A DNA stretch of 64,000 bases, taken from the NCBI GenBank assembly GCA_029237695.1, contig CM055279.1:24555919-24619918 (forward strand), read 5' to 3'. Position numbers and translations under genes: made by a program. A model generated the notes under the pieces. The model was not told where the DNA came from. It saw only the letters and a program-made list of their open reading frames with translations, and made no database searches. Position 1 is the first letter of the stretch. Every line of letters starts with the position of its first letter. Below are positions 1 through 11,816 of this stretch, one piece after another. The stretch comes from Conchocele bisecta (lineage: Eukaryota > Mollusca > Bivalvia > Lucinida > Thyasiridae).

Positions 1-63
1 TTAAACAGGATGTGGGCGGGACGTGGCCGCGTTCCGTTGCCTGGAAACGTGTATAATAAACAA

Positions 64-310
64 TTAACCCTTTGAACCCGAAAGCCCGCTATAGCGGTTT
101 ATGCAAAGAGTGCAGATCCAGATGAGCCGGCTCGTAACGAGCCGTCTCATCAGGATCTGCACTTTTTGCAAGTAATTTTCATATTTGTTAGAACAAAAAC
201 ACCCCCTTTTCATAAATGGACGAATCTGAAAATCGTTTTGTGACCATTGGATTGGTCGGAACATTAGCATATCACAGTCCATTCCAGTTACTTAGGGTTG
301 AAAGGGTTAA
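64..310. mobile_element. piggyBac-like MITE, family Q copy 1
   Basis: A TTAA target duplication (64-67 and 307-310) flanks an element with ends CCCTTTGAACCC and TTGAAAGGG. A palindrome around GAGCCGGCTCGTAACGAGCC lies at about 110-162. TTAA plus CCCTTT ends is the piggyBac pattern. Non-coding. Other copies are at 21907, 36203 and 59653. Confidence 0.8.
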
Positions 311-361
311 ATGTGTGAATGGCGAAAGGAGATCCGCCCCGCATGTGGGCGTTAAACAGTA

Positions 362-431
362 CAGTGGAGTAGCGTGTAAGTTCAAACCTGTCGTGTTCGT
401 TCGTGTGTGCACTTACACGCTGACCCCACAG
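362..431. mobile_element. Palindromic MITE family U, left-arm-deleted copy
   Basis: TA-flanked remnant with ends CAGTGGAGTAGCGTG and CACGCTGACCCCACAG. The full 100-bp palindromes at 40977 and 53463 show what is missing. CAGTG ends and a TA target fit pogo/Tc1-type elements. Confidence 0.7.
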
Positions 432-588
432 TACGTACAGACAATACTGACGTGCGATTTTTATCCGTCACCTGTGGTAAGAGCATTGCTCTTTAAAATT
501 TAGCAAAGTAAAAAGTTAGCTTACCGTCTGGCAATGAAACTTTAGTGAACGTAGTTGAATTTAGTGTGAAACGGACGCGCGTATCTAC

Positions 589-1100
589 TATACTGTCTGT
601 TTCACAATACCTGCCCAAATGTGTACGACTATATCCACAATGCAAAAACAATATTTTTTTTACAAAATTAAATTTTAGTCAAATTTAAGAATTAGCCTTC
701 TGTTTAGTTCGTGAATATTGGTCCAATATTGATTCAGTGTTGCGAGAAAAAATCCCCATGTTAAATTCCCATAGACATCTTCATCTGGGGAATTGGTTTC
801 TAACTTCCGAAATAGTGGACAGATTTTCAAAATATAACTTTTCTTTTCTCAGTTAGATCATTTCCAAGTTATCTATCCAAGTTTCAGAGTCAATGTCCAT
901 TGTTTTACTCCACCTTCTCCACCTTTTTGCCCCATGTTAAGTTAAATTCCCATGGAGAAATAATTTTCCGTAATAAAATTTTTGTTTTAACAAAATTTAA
1001 CGAAAAGAAGGTTCATTCTTAAATTTGCTAACATTTATTATTTTCAAAGAAAATATTGTTTTTTATGTAGATTTAGGTAGGTTTCGTGCAACAGACAGTA
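589..1100. mobile_element. Long-TIR foldback element, family Z copy 1
   Basis: Ends TACTGTCTGTTTCAC and GCAACAGACAGTA, with inverted arms over 100 bp long (TTTAAGAATTAGCCTTCTG facing AAGAAGGTTCATTCTTAAA). A second copy lies at 60177-60727. No coding capacity. Bases 432-588 hold nothing I recognise. Confidence 0.75.
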
Positions 1101-1151
1101 TTCATTCTAGTTATCATTCAATATGTATTAGGACAATGCACAGGTATTTAC

Positions 1152-1378
1152 CTGTAGCCTATTTCGCCAACATTGCCGATGAGGGAGAAATTTTAAATTT
1201 TGGCTGTGATAATGTAATAACTTCAGTATAATAATTATGCATGCTTTTAATCATCAAATATATGCAGTTTTTAGTTTTATATGAAATAATGCATTTCAGG
1301 AAAAATAAATGATTACTCCCTCAAAGTATACTTTGCTAGAAAAGTATACTTTTCAATGTTGGTGAAATGGGCTACTGG
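1152..1378. mobile_element. MITE family R copy 1 (internally deleted)
   Basis: Terminal inverted repeats TGTAGCCTATTTC and GAAATGGGCTACTGG. The interior GGCTGTGATAATGTAATAA matches copies at 1784, 24058 and 49709. The left half is shortened compared with those. Confidence 0.75.
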
Positions 1379-1783
1379 TAAGTAAAAGTTAGATCACGGT
1401 TCGTCCGCATGTACGAGCAGATAATCCGCGAGCTTTAGCGAGCTGATTATCACTCGTACTTGCGGACAAACGTGATCTAACTTATTTATCACATCCTCAT
1501 GCACATACCATGCACACGAGCTGTGTTAATACAGAAACAACACCCGGAAATGTGTCAAAAAAAAGATGTGATAAATACATTTAATATCATGACTGTGTTC
1601 CCTCCACAGGTAGCTTAAAATAAATCTCCTGATGATGAAGTTAATATAATTATACTAGCAGATACTGCCGTGGAATATTTCTCCGCAATCTATTATTCCG
1701 TCTAAGGGATAAGCCGCTTACTAAGTTAAACCCGAATGGTCCGGCTGTCACAAAGGGTAGAACAAACCGGTTTAGGCACTTAC
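1379..1783. repeat. Inverted-repeat element (family T) between two R copies
   Basis: The palindrome ATCACGGTTCGTCCGCATG ... GCGGACAAACGTGATC at about 1393-1482 is followed by unassigned sequence. The outer edges read GGTAAGT and ACTTACC in inverted orientation. Related sequence lies at 34109-34580. Confidence 0.55.
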
Positions 1784-2089
1784 CAGTAGCCTATTTCACC
1801 AACATTGCAAAGTATACTTATCTAGCAACATATACTTTGAGGGAGTAATCATTTATTTTTCCTGAAATGAATTATGTCATAGAACTAACGACTGCATATA
1901 TTTGATGATTAAAAGTATGCATAATTATTAAACTGAATTTATTACATTATCACAGCCAAAATGGCTGATAATGTGATAAATTCAGTATAATAAAAGAAAA
2001 AACATGTATCCTTAAATTGAAAATTTCTCCCTCAAAGTACACTTTGCTAGATAAGTATACTTTGCAATGTTGATGAAATATGCTTACTA
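1784..2089. mobile_element. MITE family R copy 2
   Basis: Starts CAGTAGCCTATTTCACC and ends GTTGATGAAATATGC. The central ATTATCACAGCCAAAATGG palindrome matches the other R copies. No unambiguous target duplication. Confidence 0.75.
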
Positions 2090-2726
2090 TTTAAAAAAAA
2101 ATAAAGAGCTTGAACATCAAATAGCAGTAAATAGAAACAAAGCTGAAATACACAATAGAAAATGGAATGGTTTACGCTAGCCTAACTTATTTTCTTCTAG
2201 CATTATTTCCATTAAAATATTATTCCAACACAAAAATAATGCAAACATATGATCATGCTGCTCGTACTTATCGTACTTATATAATTCAACTATTTTATTT
2301 TGTTACGGGTGTATTTTTTTTTTCACTTACTTTTTCTCTATTTTTAATGGATAACTTTTTTTTTCTAATTTTTCTTTTGTTTTCTTTATAAATGTTTTTC
2401 AAACATATACATATACAAACAGGTAATAATTAACATGTGTAATGTATTTTACTTAGTAATGTAGAAATATGGAATGGAATGTAAGTATGTACATGCATGT
2501 TACTAGTAATATGTCTTGTTTGTACATGATTTTGTGTGAAAATGAAAAAGATTATAAAAAAAAGAAAAAAAGAAAATAGACTTACCAAGTACATCCAGTA
2601 ATGTATTGGTCATCTGTCGTTGAGTATCTAGTTCAATCGTCAGTTGGCGCCGTGTTATATGGACGGAGACAACAAAGAACGCTGAAATGACACACACACG
2701 TTTGACATCAAAACGAGCCGTTAAAT
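2090..2726. other. Unassigned AT-rich stretch
   Basis: AT-rich with T-runs near 2320-2390. Short ORFs here are low complexity and lack splice or family signals. No feature recognised. Confidence 0.5.
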
Positions 2727-3237
2727 TTAAAGGTACATGCCCACTCAGTAGACAGGAAATGTTCTTTATATCAGAGACATCATCTGAAACATTTTCAGGC
2801 AAAATAATCATTCATTCATCATTACCCCACCTATTGATTGGCATTATTATACATGTTATATCGGACATAAATTTCCACACTGATATCAGGGGCGATAACC
2901 GTGTTTCCTTAAACTGTTAACGGACACTACTATTTATTCTCTGTATTTATTATTTGATGTGCAATGATCATACTTTATAATCTGCTGAAAAAAATATTTG
3001 TTCACGTGACGCATTTAATTAGTATAAATAATTAAAAAATATCATGCCTCATTTGCAGATGAAAATAGCCTGATACCCCCGCGCGTCACTATCAGTAAAA
3101 TAAACGTTACTTAATGATTATATATGTATAGCGGACACTCGTAATTTTTAGAACTGGTGGAACAGTGACACAATTATACACTTATTTAATTCCTATAAAG
3201 AACACTTTGTGCCTACTGAGTGGGTATGTACATTTAA
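2727..3237 (+). mobile_element. Kolobok/T2-like TTAA MITE, family D copy 1
   Basis: TTAA at 2727-2730 and 3234-3237 flanks an element beginning AGGTACATGCCCACTC and ending GAGTGGGTATGTACAT. TTAAAGG ends and TTAA duplication match the Xenopus T2/Kolobok pattern. The right TTAA is shared with element A. Confidence 0.8.
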
Positions 3238-4536
3238 GGACCCGTGGGACCCCATGATAATCCAATGATTCATGTATATTTGCTTCGTAAATGTGAAGGG
3301 ATATATGCATAACATACATGTGAACGTATTCTTCTTACTATATCCCACACAGTGCATGGAGTTACCATGTCTGCCATCTTAGTGTGCACACGCCATTAGC
3401 CAGTTTTACCTCTTACATGTACTACGTTTGACATATACCACTAATAATATGACAAGCAGATGAATAAAAGCTGGTGCAACATGACAGGCCCGTACGCATG
3501 GGGGGGGGGGGGGGGGGTTGCGACGGGTGCGTACGCACCACCCTAAATTCGCCGAGGTCCGCTATTTTTCAAACAGTAATCTCAACAAATCTTGAAATGC
3601 ATTAATATACAGGTAATTTGCATGAAAATGTCACAATTTACCACCGTTGAAATCCGAATTTAAATGACATAAAAATGCAGGAGAGTGCATTTCAGGCCAT
3701 CTAGGTTTAACAAATTTCAGGGGGGTGCGTCAGGGGCTAGCCCCATGTAGTGGTGCGAGTACGCTAGGTGGGTACCCCCCTAGCGTACTCGCGCCACTAC
3801 ATGGGGCTCTCCCCTGAAGCACCCCCCTGACGCACCCCCAATAGAAAATCCTGCGTACGGGCCAGCATGATGGGGATACATCATACAGCAGCGTGCTATG
3901 CCTTGTTTTCATCAAATGTATATACATGTACAAAGTCTGATATGTGAAGGATTTATTGACCATTTGTTAAAATGTTTGAGAATTCAGTAAGGACTGTGTA
4001 ACAGTAAGAACAATACACAATGCTGTAGATATTATGTATTACCATACATACTGTATCGTTTCCAGTGACTTATAAACAGTTATCTGAGTGTATTGTTACT
4101 ACTGTCTACTTGCCTGCTATGCGAGTACATACGGGTTTTACCTGTGTCAGATGTACTTCTAATAATATATAGTGCATCAGTTTAACAGTTTACACATGGA
4201 AAAAGTGTCCATTGTATATTTTGTCAGTGATGATAGTCTATGATGTGTAGTCTACTGAATAACCCTTATAGGGCGTTGTCGCTCTATATATCTGGGACGT
4301 ACTTCATGAAATGTTATTATATTTGCTGTCATATTATTAGCTGTACGTGTCAAACGCTCCAAGTGGTTAAACTGTCCGATAGGATGTACAAACAAAAATG
4401 GCGGAGATGGCAACTCAATGCTCTGTATAATATACTGTAAGAAGAACAGGGTCAGATATATTTTATACAGATATTCAGTCACATGTATGATTCTATTACA
4501 TTTGAAACAAAAGGTCATATTATATATAGTCAGTCC
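3238..4536 (+). mobile_element. 0.9-kb foldback element, family A copy 1 (split by I1)
   Basis: Flanked by TTAA (3234-3237, 4537-4540) with GGAC ends. Subterminal arms are inverted: the segment around 3340-3440 (CACAGTGCATGGAGTTACC, GTTTGACATATACC) faces the segment around 4335-4450. A reverse copy without the I insertion lies at 30538-31430. No coding capacity. Confidence 0.7.
3485..3865. mobile_element. hAT-like MITE family I copy 1 with 5-bp duplication
   Basis: Ends CAGGCCCGTACGCA and TGCGTACGGGCCAG, with target duplication CATGA at 3480-3484 and 3866-3870. Contains a 17-base G tract and a palindrome of GCGCCACTACATGGGGCT. The empty site is preserved in element A copy 2. Confidence 0.85.
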
Positions 4537-4573
4537 TTAATACATGTAACGGTCAATCCATCAGTTACATGTA

Positions 4574-4940
4574 TACAGAGTTCCCACTCTTTTGGGAAGA
4601 CCAAATCCCATGACTTTTCCATGACTTTCAAGGACCTGTTTTCGAAATTCAAGGACCCATATTTGCATGGATGATGTTGATGAAACAGTGTCGAGCACTT
4701 GTGTTGGGGAGGTACTTCTCTCCCCAACACAAATGTATTCCAGGCTCGACACCGTTTCATGTAGTACTTCAGTTCTGAATTTACAAAATCCCGATTTGGT
4801 GCCAGGTGCCCTTACCACATCAAATCGTTTGGCTCGAAATCATGAAATTGCACTGAACTTTGCTCAACAACACCAATAATTGGACTGGAATTCAAATGCC
4901 ATGGCTTTCAATGACCTTAAACCCTAGTTTGGACCCAAAC
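4574..4940. repeat. Dispersed repeat with internal palindrome
   Basis: CCATGACTTTCAAGGACC on the left and ATGGCTTTCAATGACCTT on the right bracket a palindrome (4680-4763, TGTCGAGCACTTGTGTTGGG and its complement). This resembles a DNA-transposon remnant. No second copy in the window. Confidence 0.5.
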
Positions 4941-5260
4941 CACGTTCACACCTGTAGGCAGTCGGATAAGAAGTCGACGAAAAACAGTATAGCGATAGGG
5001 GAGGTAATCCTAGAAAACAAGATTCAGATATTACAGTGTCTCATACGTCAAAGCTGGCTCGCGTTATCGTGGTGTGTGGATGGCAGACATTTCAAATGTG
5101 CAACCATAATGAGTATATCCAGATGAACCATTTCGTAAATCACATTTGTATCACGCCATGCTACGTACCGACTGTGCATACGAGGGCAACAAAGACCATT
5201 CCTCGAATATTCCGGTGAAACGTCATGCTGGTCACGTGATTCCTGCAAAATACAGTTTTA
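4941..5260. other. Unassigned
   Basis: No repeat family, exon signal or RNA gene recognised. Overlapping short ORFs lack splice context. Confidence 0.5.
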
Positions 5261-5524
5261 TAGAGAATAGTAGGTTAGTGCCGTGAATGGGAAAAATATC
5301 TGGCAAGGCTCAGGAAACGGGATGGGCGAGGCTCTGCCGAGCACATCCCGTTTCCGTGCCGCGCCAGATATGTTTTCCCATTCACGGCACTAACCTACTA
5401 TTCTATTTATCCCGTCAACACCTACAAATGGCTGTAAAATGCAAAAATAGTATTGACTGGATATCAAAAATGTTTCACGGCACCGTGTTTCACGGCACAT
5501 ACGCACTGTGTTGACGGGATAAAA
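5261..5524 (+). mobile_element. Bipartite foldback element, family B copy 1
   Basis: Module 1 is a hairpin of about 140 bp starting GAATAGTAGGTTAGTGCCG and closing with its complement. Module 2 (about 120 bp) is bounded by TTATCCCGTCAACAC and GTGTTGACGGGATAA. The same two-module order is kept in copies at 8211, 15206, 15780, 47439 and 60836. The ORF through it is an artefact. Confidence 0.85.
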
Positions 5525-5651
5525 ATGTTTATTAAGGCATAATAAATGTGCAAAGAAGAATTATAAGAGACTATGAACAGATGATCACATTCCTCTAATA
5601 GAACATGTACAATAGGCATAACGATAGTAAATATAAACCAATACTAGGTCC

Positions 5652-5870
5652 TATGGCCGTTTCACTAAGCTTCGTACGACTAAACTGTTCTTAAGTGCAA
5701 ATTTAGGAAACTTCAATTGATGGATTTACATTTATTGAGCATAGGCTGCATATGCAGCGTAAATCCAATAATTGTTTACAAGAAAACATTGTTAATGTGA
5801 ACTTTACAGACTATCATAAGTTTGTACTTACGAACATTTTAGTTGTACGAAGTTTAGTGAAACGGTCCCC
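5652..5870. mobile_element. Foldback MITE family C copy 1
   Basis: Ends GGCCGTTTCACTAAGC and GTTTAGTGAAACGGTCC, with central palindrome GAGCATAGGCTGCATATGC. AGGTCC occurs on both sides (5646-5651, 5871-5876), a candidate 6-bp duplication not seen in other copies. Confidence 0.8.
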
Positions 5871-5927
5871 AGGTCCGTATCATATAGAACTGAAATTAGC
5901 GGATAATAGCATGGGTATGTATGTACA

Positions 5928-6142
5928 CTGGAACCTCTCTAAACAGGACAACAAGAAACATACGTGATCATAATTTTGATGGGTTTCTTGGTCATTTATA
6001 TCCGGCCACACTGCCTGTTCGTGATCGCGTAGCATACAACTATGGCTCGGAATAATCAGATGCTTGATTTACAGTGAAACCTCGCTAAACCGGACACCCT
6101 GGGGACCTCCCAGGATGAAACCTTTAACGAGGTTTCACTGTA
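5928..6142 (+). mobile_element. pogo/Tc1-like MITE family H copy 1
   Basis: Starts CACTGGAACCTCTCTAAAC and ends GAGGTTTCACTG before TA. The 3' hairpin CTCGCTAAACCGGACACCC is at 6071-6142. Same layout as the TA-flanked copy at 49932. Confidence 0.7.
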
Positions 6143-6350
6143 CATGTATTCATTTAAAGGGGAATATCATGATTTTTTGATCGGTACATACGTATCTTGT
6201 ATATCTTTATGAACGCAAAAAAAGATAGGAAATCCGATATGTATTGTATCTGTATGGGTGAAAATAGAAACAACCCAGCGGTCCTAGTATCGTCATATAT
6301 CTTCAATTAAACCACTTTACACTGGACCATCATGTTATATTTGTATAATA

Positions 6351-6571
6351 CAGTGAAACCTCTCTAAACCGGACACCCTGGGAGGTCCCCAGGGTGTCCG
6401 GCTTAGAAAGGTTTCACTGTAAATCAGGCATTTGATCACTCTGAGCGATAGTCGTGTGCTATGTGATCACGAACAGACATCATCACCTGAGACGAATGAC
6501 CAAGAAAATCATCAAGAATTAGATCGCAGGTGTTTTATTTGAGTCCGGTTTAGAAAGGTTCCACTATATTG
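6351..6571 (-). mobile_element. pogo/Tc1-like MITE family H copy 2 (reverse)
   Basis: The 70-bp palindrome CAGTGAAACCTCTCTAAAC ... AAGGTTTCACTG is at 6352-6421. The unique part follows and ends GTTTAGAAAGGTTCCACT. Orientation is inverted relative to copy 1, 200 bp away. Confidence 0.7.
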
Positions 6572-7189
6572 TTTCAAATAATTTTGATCTTCCCCCTTTA
6601 TGTTATAAAGTACAGCTAAATTAGTGTCTTCTAACCGACAGCATATATATTGTTGGGACATGAATAGACAGTATTGCACAATGAACCGGAATATGACATC
6701 GATTTCTATGACGATTGGAAAATTTCTAGTCAATAACAGAGAAACGACGGATAGCAGGAATGGTAAAGAAAATGATGATGTTTAAGAACAAAGGTCCAAG
6801 ATACAAGTAATTTCCCACCCATTGAAATCCCATAGACTTACATGTATTTGTAACTGTGCTTGAGAGCATGTTATTTCAAATATACTGTACAGACTTTAAT
6901 GAAATAAAATGCATTGAGTAGCCAATATATTTGCACAGAATTAGATTCATATGTGTATTCAATATTCAAAGTAGTTTACAAGATGCATGCCATTAAACAT
7001 ATCAAACTTTTCGGAAATGCTGTTCCCATTGACGTGAATGGTGACGTCGCTCGAAAAGTGACGTCAAGTAATTACGCCATATTTAAAAACATGTAACTAT
7101 CGAACAGCTTCTGATAATCATATCAGTAACCAAAACTTTCATATTCTGCATGCATTGTAAATATATTTTCTTTATATTTCAATAATAGT
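6572..7189. other. Unassigned
   Basis: No recognisable element or exon. Contains GTGACGTCGC and AAGTGACGTCAAG around 7040-7067 (CRE-like half sites). Confidence 0.4.
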
Positions 7190-7488
7190 TAGTTTCCACG
7201 AAATAACAATTCGTTCCCTCAATTTAACAATTCGTTCCCACACGAATTAACAATTCGTTCCCTCACTTTAACAATTCGTTCTCACGATATAACAATTGTT
7301 ATTTCGTAGGAACAGAATTGTTATATCGTGGGAACAAATTGTTAATTGTTAATTCGAGGGAGCGAATTGTTATTTCGTGGGAACGAATTGCTAATTCGAG
7401 GGAAGGAATTGTTAAATTGAGGGAACGAATTGTTATTTCGTGGGAACGAATTAATAAAAAAATATACATGTCCCCTGCGGGGCTCCGT
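7190..7488. mobile_element. K element copy 1 (strand-switching 21-bp array)
   Basis: About five 21-bp units containing AACAATTCGTTCCC run to about 7305, then the same unit in reverse (GGGAACGAATTGTT) runs to about 7450. The right end is GTCCCCTGCGGGGCTCCGTA. The left TIR is missing. The seven-residue repeat ORF is an artefact of the 21-bp period. Confidence 0.85.
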
Positions 7489-7525
7489 ACAAAACCACAT
7501 GACTCGTCTCATATGTTTAAATATT

Positions 7526-7651
7526 ATCCGTCAACACAGTGCGAATGTGCCGTGAAACACGGTGCCGTAAAACATTTTTGATATCCAGTCAATACTATTT
7601 TTGCATTTTACAGCCATTTGTAGGTGTTGACGGGATAAATAGAATAGTAGG
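7526..7651 (-). mobile_element. Family B copy 2, module 2 only
   Basis: TTATCCGTCAACACAGTGCG to GTTGACGGGATAAATAG, truncated where family C copy 2 starts. Confidence 0.75.
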
Positions 7652-7871
7652 TACGACTAAAATGTTCGTAAGTGTAAATTTAGGATCGTCTGTAAATTGC
7701 AATGGATGGATTTACATGTATTGGGCCTAGGATGCATATGCAGCCTATGCTCAATAAATGTAAATCCAATAATTGTTTACAAGAAAACTTTGTTAATGTG
7801 AAATTTACAGACTATCATAATTTTACACTTACGAACATTTTAGTCGTACGAAGTTTAGTGAAACGGGCCCC
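7652..7871. mobile_element. Family C copy 2, left end truncated
   Basis: Begins inside the TIR (GTACGACTAAAATGTTCG) directly at the B fragment and ends GTTTAGTGAAACGGGCCC. Confidence 0.75.
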
Positions 7872-7950
7872 AGTTGCTTAGTCCCGCTTCTATTTACATT
7901 GTCCCACAGGTTGTATATGAAAATGTACACCGAAGCTGGCATTTAAACCA

Positions 7951-8192
7951 GGGGGCCGTTTCACTAAACTTCGTACGACTAAAATGTTCGCAAGTGCAAA
8001 ATTATGATAGTCTGTAAATATCACATTAACACTATTTTCTTTTAAACAATTATTGGATTTACATTTATTGAGCATAGGCTGCATATGCAGCATATGCTCA
8101 ATAAATGTAAATTCATCAATTGAAATTTCCAGACGATCCTAAATTTGCGCTTACGAACATTTTAGTCGTACGAAGTTTAGTGAAACGGGCCC
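7951..8192. mobile_element. Foldback MITE family C copy 3
   Basis: GGGGGCCGTTTCACTAAAC to GTTTAGTGAAACGGGCCC, with the GCATAGGCTGCATATGC centre. Confidence 0.85.
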
Positions 8193-8210
8193 AAGTGCAC
8201 GAGACGTACA

Positions 8211-8475
8211 TTTATCCCGTCAACACAGTGCGTATGTGCCGTGAAACACGGTGCCGTGAAACATTTTTGATATCCAGTCAATACAATTTTTGCATTTTAC
8301 AGCCATTTGTAGGTGTTGACGGGATAAATAGAATAGTAGGTTAGTGCCGTGAATGGGAAAAAATATCTGGCGCGGCACGGAAACGGGATGTGCTCGGCAG
8401 AGCCTCGCCCATCCCGTTTCCTGAGCCTTGCCAGATATTTTTCCCCATTCACGGCACTAACCTACTATTCTCTAT
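8211..8475 (-). mobile_element. Bipartite foldback family B copy 3 (reverse)
   Basis: Module 2 (TTTATCCCGTCAACAC ...) is followed by module 1 hairpin ending CTAACCTACTATTC. Directly precedes the minisatellite. Confidence 0.85.
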
Positions 8476-8524
8476 GTATTGTACCCACCGTGAAAACAAG
8501 AAAGTGTGTGCCAGTACTATTCAA

Positions 8525-11060
8525 TACCGATCGAGACGAACGTCTGTCCGTCCGTCCGCATCCGTCCGTCCGTCTGTCTGTCTGTCTGACGGCCTCTCAT
8601 GTAACGTCCGCCCGCTAGTCCGTATGTCTGTCCATCTGTGTTCTCAGTTTGGTAGCTAAGGCTTATATACCGTCCGTCCGTCCATCTGTCAGTATGTCTG
8701 TCTGTCTGTATATGTTCCCTGTTTGATAGCTAATGCATATACCGTCCACCCGTCCATCTGTCCGTCTGTCTGTCCGTCTCTGTTCCCAGTTTGGTAGCTA
8801 AGGCATATATACCGTCCGCCCGTTCATCTGTCCGTGAGTCAGTATCTGTTCCATGTTTGGTAGTTGAGGCATATAACGTTCGCCCGCCCATCTGTATGTC
8901 CGTCTGTCCGTCTCTGTTCCCTTTGTGGTAGCAAATGCATATATACCGCCCGCCAGCCCATCCGTCCGTCTGTCTGTCAGTCTATGTTCCCTGTTTGGTA
9001 GCCAAAGGATATACCGTCCGCAAGCCCATCCGTCCGTCTGTCTGTCCGTCTATGTTCCATGTTTGGTAGCCAAAGTATATACCGTCCGCCAGCGCGCCCG
9101 CCAGCCAGTCCGTCCGTCCTTTCAGTCTGTCCGTCTCTGTTCCCTGTTTGGTAGCCAAGGCGAAACTGTCCGCCCGCCCATTCGTCCGTCTGTCTGTCCG
9201 TCCATGTTCCCTGTTTGGTAGCTAAGGCATATATACCGTCCGTCTCTATTCCCTGGTCGGTAGCTAATGCATATATCGTCCGCCCGCTCGCTCGTCTATC
9301 CATCTGTCCGTACGTCTATGTTCCCTGATTGGTAGCTAAGGCAAGTACCGTTCGTCTGTTCATCCATCCATATGTCTGTCCGTCTCTGTTCCCTGTTTGG
9401 TAACTAAGGCATGTACATTCCGCCCGCCGGTATGTCCGTCTGACAGTCCGTCTCTGTTCGCTGTTTGGTACATATACATTGTAGATAAGATATGTACCGT
9501 CCGTCAGTCTGTCAGCATATGTTCCATGTGCGGCAGCTAATGTATACATACCGTACGCTCGCCCGTCCATTCGTCAGTCTGTCCGTCCATGTTTGGTAGC
9601 CAAGTCATCAACTCGCCCGCCCGCCCGCCCGCCCGTCTGTCTGTCCGTCTCTGTTCCCTGTTTGGTAGATAATGCATATATATCGTCTGCCCGTCCATTT
9701 GTCCGTCAGTCTCTGTTCCATGTTTGGTAGTTAAGGCATATATACCGTCCGCCCACCCATCCGTCCGTCTGTCCGTCTATGTTCCCTGTTTGGTAGCTAA
9801 GGCATGTACCGTCCGCTCCCTCATATGTCCGTCAGTCTGTTCGTCTCTGTTCCCTGTTTGGTAGCTAAAGCATACATACCGTCCTCCCGCCCATCTGTCC
9901 GCCAGTCTGTCCGTCTCTGTTCCCTGTTTGGTAGCCAAAGCAAATACCGTCCGTCCGACTGTCTGTCCGTCTCTGTTCCCTTTTTGGTAGCTAAAGCATA
10001 CATACCGTCCTCCCGCCCATCTGTCCGCCAGTCTCTTCGTCTCTGTTCCCTGTTTGGTAGCTAAAGCATACATACCGTCCTCCCGCCCATCTGTCCGCCA
10101 GTCTGTCCGTCTCTGTTCCCTGTTTGGTAGCTAAAGCAAGTACCGTCCGTCCGACTGTCTGTCCGTCTCTGTTCCCTGTTTGGTAGCTAAAGCATACATA
10201 CCGTCCTCCCGCCTATCTATCCGCCAGTCTGTCCGTCTCTGTTCCCTGTTTGGTAGCTAAAGCAAGTACCGTCCGTCCGACTGTCTGTCCGTCTCTGTTC
10301 CCTGTTTGGTAGCTAAATAATACATACCGCCCTCCCGCCTATCTGTCCGCCAGTCTGTCCGTCTTTGTTCCCTGTTTGGTAGCTAAAGCAAGTACCGTCC
10401 GTCCGACTGTCTGTCCGTCTCTGTTCCCTGTTTGGTAGCTAAAGCATACATACCGTCCTCCCGCCTATCTGTCCGCCAGTCTGTCCGTCTCTGTTCCCTG
10501 TTTGGTAGCTAAAGCAAGTACCGTCCGTCCGACTGTCTGTCCATCTCTGTTCCCTGTTTGGTAGCTAAAGCATACATACCGTCCTCCCGCCTATCTGTCC
10601 GCCAGTCTGTCCGTCTCCGTTCCCTGTTTGGTAGCTAAAGCATACATACCGTCCTCCCGCCTATCTGTCCGCCAGTCTGTCCGTCTCTGTTCCCTGTTTG
10701 GTAGCTAAAGCATACATACCGTCCTCCCGCCTATCTGTCCGCCAGTCTGTCCGTCTCTGTTCCCTGTTTGGTAGCTAAAGCAAGTACCGTCCGTCCGACT
10801 GTTTGTCCGTCTCTGTTCCCTGTTTGGTAGCTAAAGCAAGTACCGTCCGTCCGACTGTCTGTCCGTCTCTGTTCCCTGTTTGGTAGCTAAAGCAAGTACC
10901 GTCCGTCCGACTGTCTGTCCGTCTCTGTTCCCTGTTTGGTAGCTAAGGCATGTTCCGTCCGCCCGCTCACCTGTATGTCTGTATGTCTGTCCGTCTCTGT
11001 TCCCCTTTGGTAGCTAAGGCATATATCATCCGACCGCCCATCCGTCCGTCTGTCTGCCCG
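8525..11060. repeat. GTCC/GTCT-rich minisatellite with 70- and 56-bp units
   Basis: Units contain GTCTCTGTTCCCTGTTTGG. From 9849 to 10927 I measured consecutive starts 70 or 56 bp apart, both multiples of 14: 70,56,70,70,56,70,56,70,56,70,56,70,70,70,56,56,56. Units before about 9800 are more diverged. Two unit types differ by one 14-bp block. ORFs on either strand are translations of the repeat. Confidence 0.95.
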
Positions 11061-11078
11061 TCTCTGCTCCGCACCAAG

Positions 11079-11265
11079 AGGCCGTTTCGTTAAACTTCGT
11101 ACGACTAAAATGCAAAATTATGATAGTCCGTAAATTTAACATTAACAATGTTTTCTGGTAAACAATCATTGGATTTACATTTATTCAGCATAGGCTGCAT
11201 CCTGTATTCAATAAATGTAAATTCATCAATTCAAATTTCCAGACGATCCTAATTTTGCACTTTTA
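11079..11265. mobile_element. Family C copy 4, right-truncated
   Basis: Starts GAGGCCGTTTCGTTAAAC and breaks off after CCAGACGATCCTAATTTTGC. Confidence 0.7.
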
Positions 11266-11553
11266 TACCCATTTTAAAAACGGTCCACAAGGTTTGGTAG
11301 CAAATACATTGTATATGTACATGTATTTGTATAAACATGTATGACGACACACCTGTATGAGTTTAAGTCCATATATTCTATTACACGTACACTCTGTCAG
11401 GGGCGTTGGAAGCAGCAGAAGATTGGTCCGACGAAGGTCGAGGCCCCCACCCACCACACACCCAAATTTAGACGGTTCAACTGAGTGGTAACAACATAAA
11501 CATTTGATGAGAAATGAGAAAAATTGAAGAAAAATATTTAGAGATGTGTGCAT
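11266..11553. other. Unassigned
   Basis: No family recognised. The minus ORF has no splice context and low-complexity composition. Confidence 0.4.
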
Positions 11554-11771
11554 GTGTATAAATAATTAAACAGTATCATGCTTCATTTGCATATGAAAAT
11601 AGCCTGATACCACCGCGAGTCACAATCAGTAAAATAAATATTAATAAATGATTATATCTGTATAGTGGGCACTCGTAATTTTTAGAACTGTTGGAATAGC
11701 GACACAATTATACACTTATTTAATTCCTATAAAGAAAAGTTTGTGCCTACCGAGTGGGCATGTACCTTTAA
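11554..11771 (+). mobile_element. Family D copy 2, 3' part only
   Basis: Matches the 3' 40 percent of family D (GCATATGAAAATAGCCTG ... GAGTGGGCATGTACCT) and ends at TTAA 11768-11771. Confidence 0.75.
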
Positions 11772-11816
11772 GGTACACATACCCGCATATCCTCCACTGT
11801 GCAATAAGCCAACATC

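Noticed and set aside
4240..4818. Overlapping small ORFs on both strands
   Set aside because: They fall in the inverted arms of element A and the following palindrome.
5287..5514. Conserved ORF repeated at 5287, 8349, 15789 and 15922
   Set aside because: Conservation is that of the family B hairpin at DNA level; both strands are open and no start or stop position is conserved.
8977..10073. Several 80-108-residue ORFs in the minisatellite
   Set aside because: Repeat translations on both strands with unit-length periodicity; no other coding evidence.
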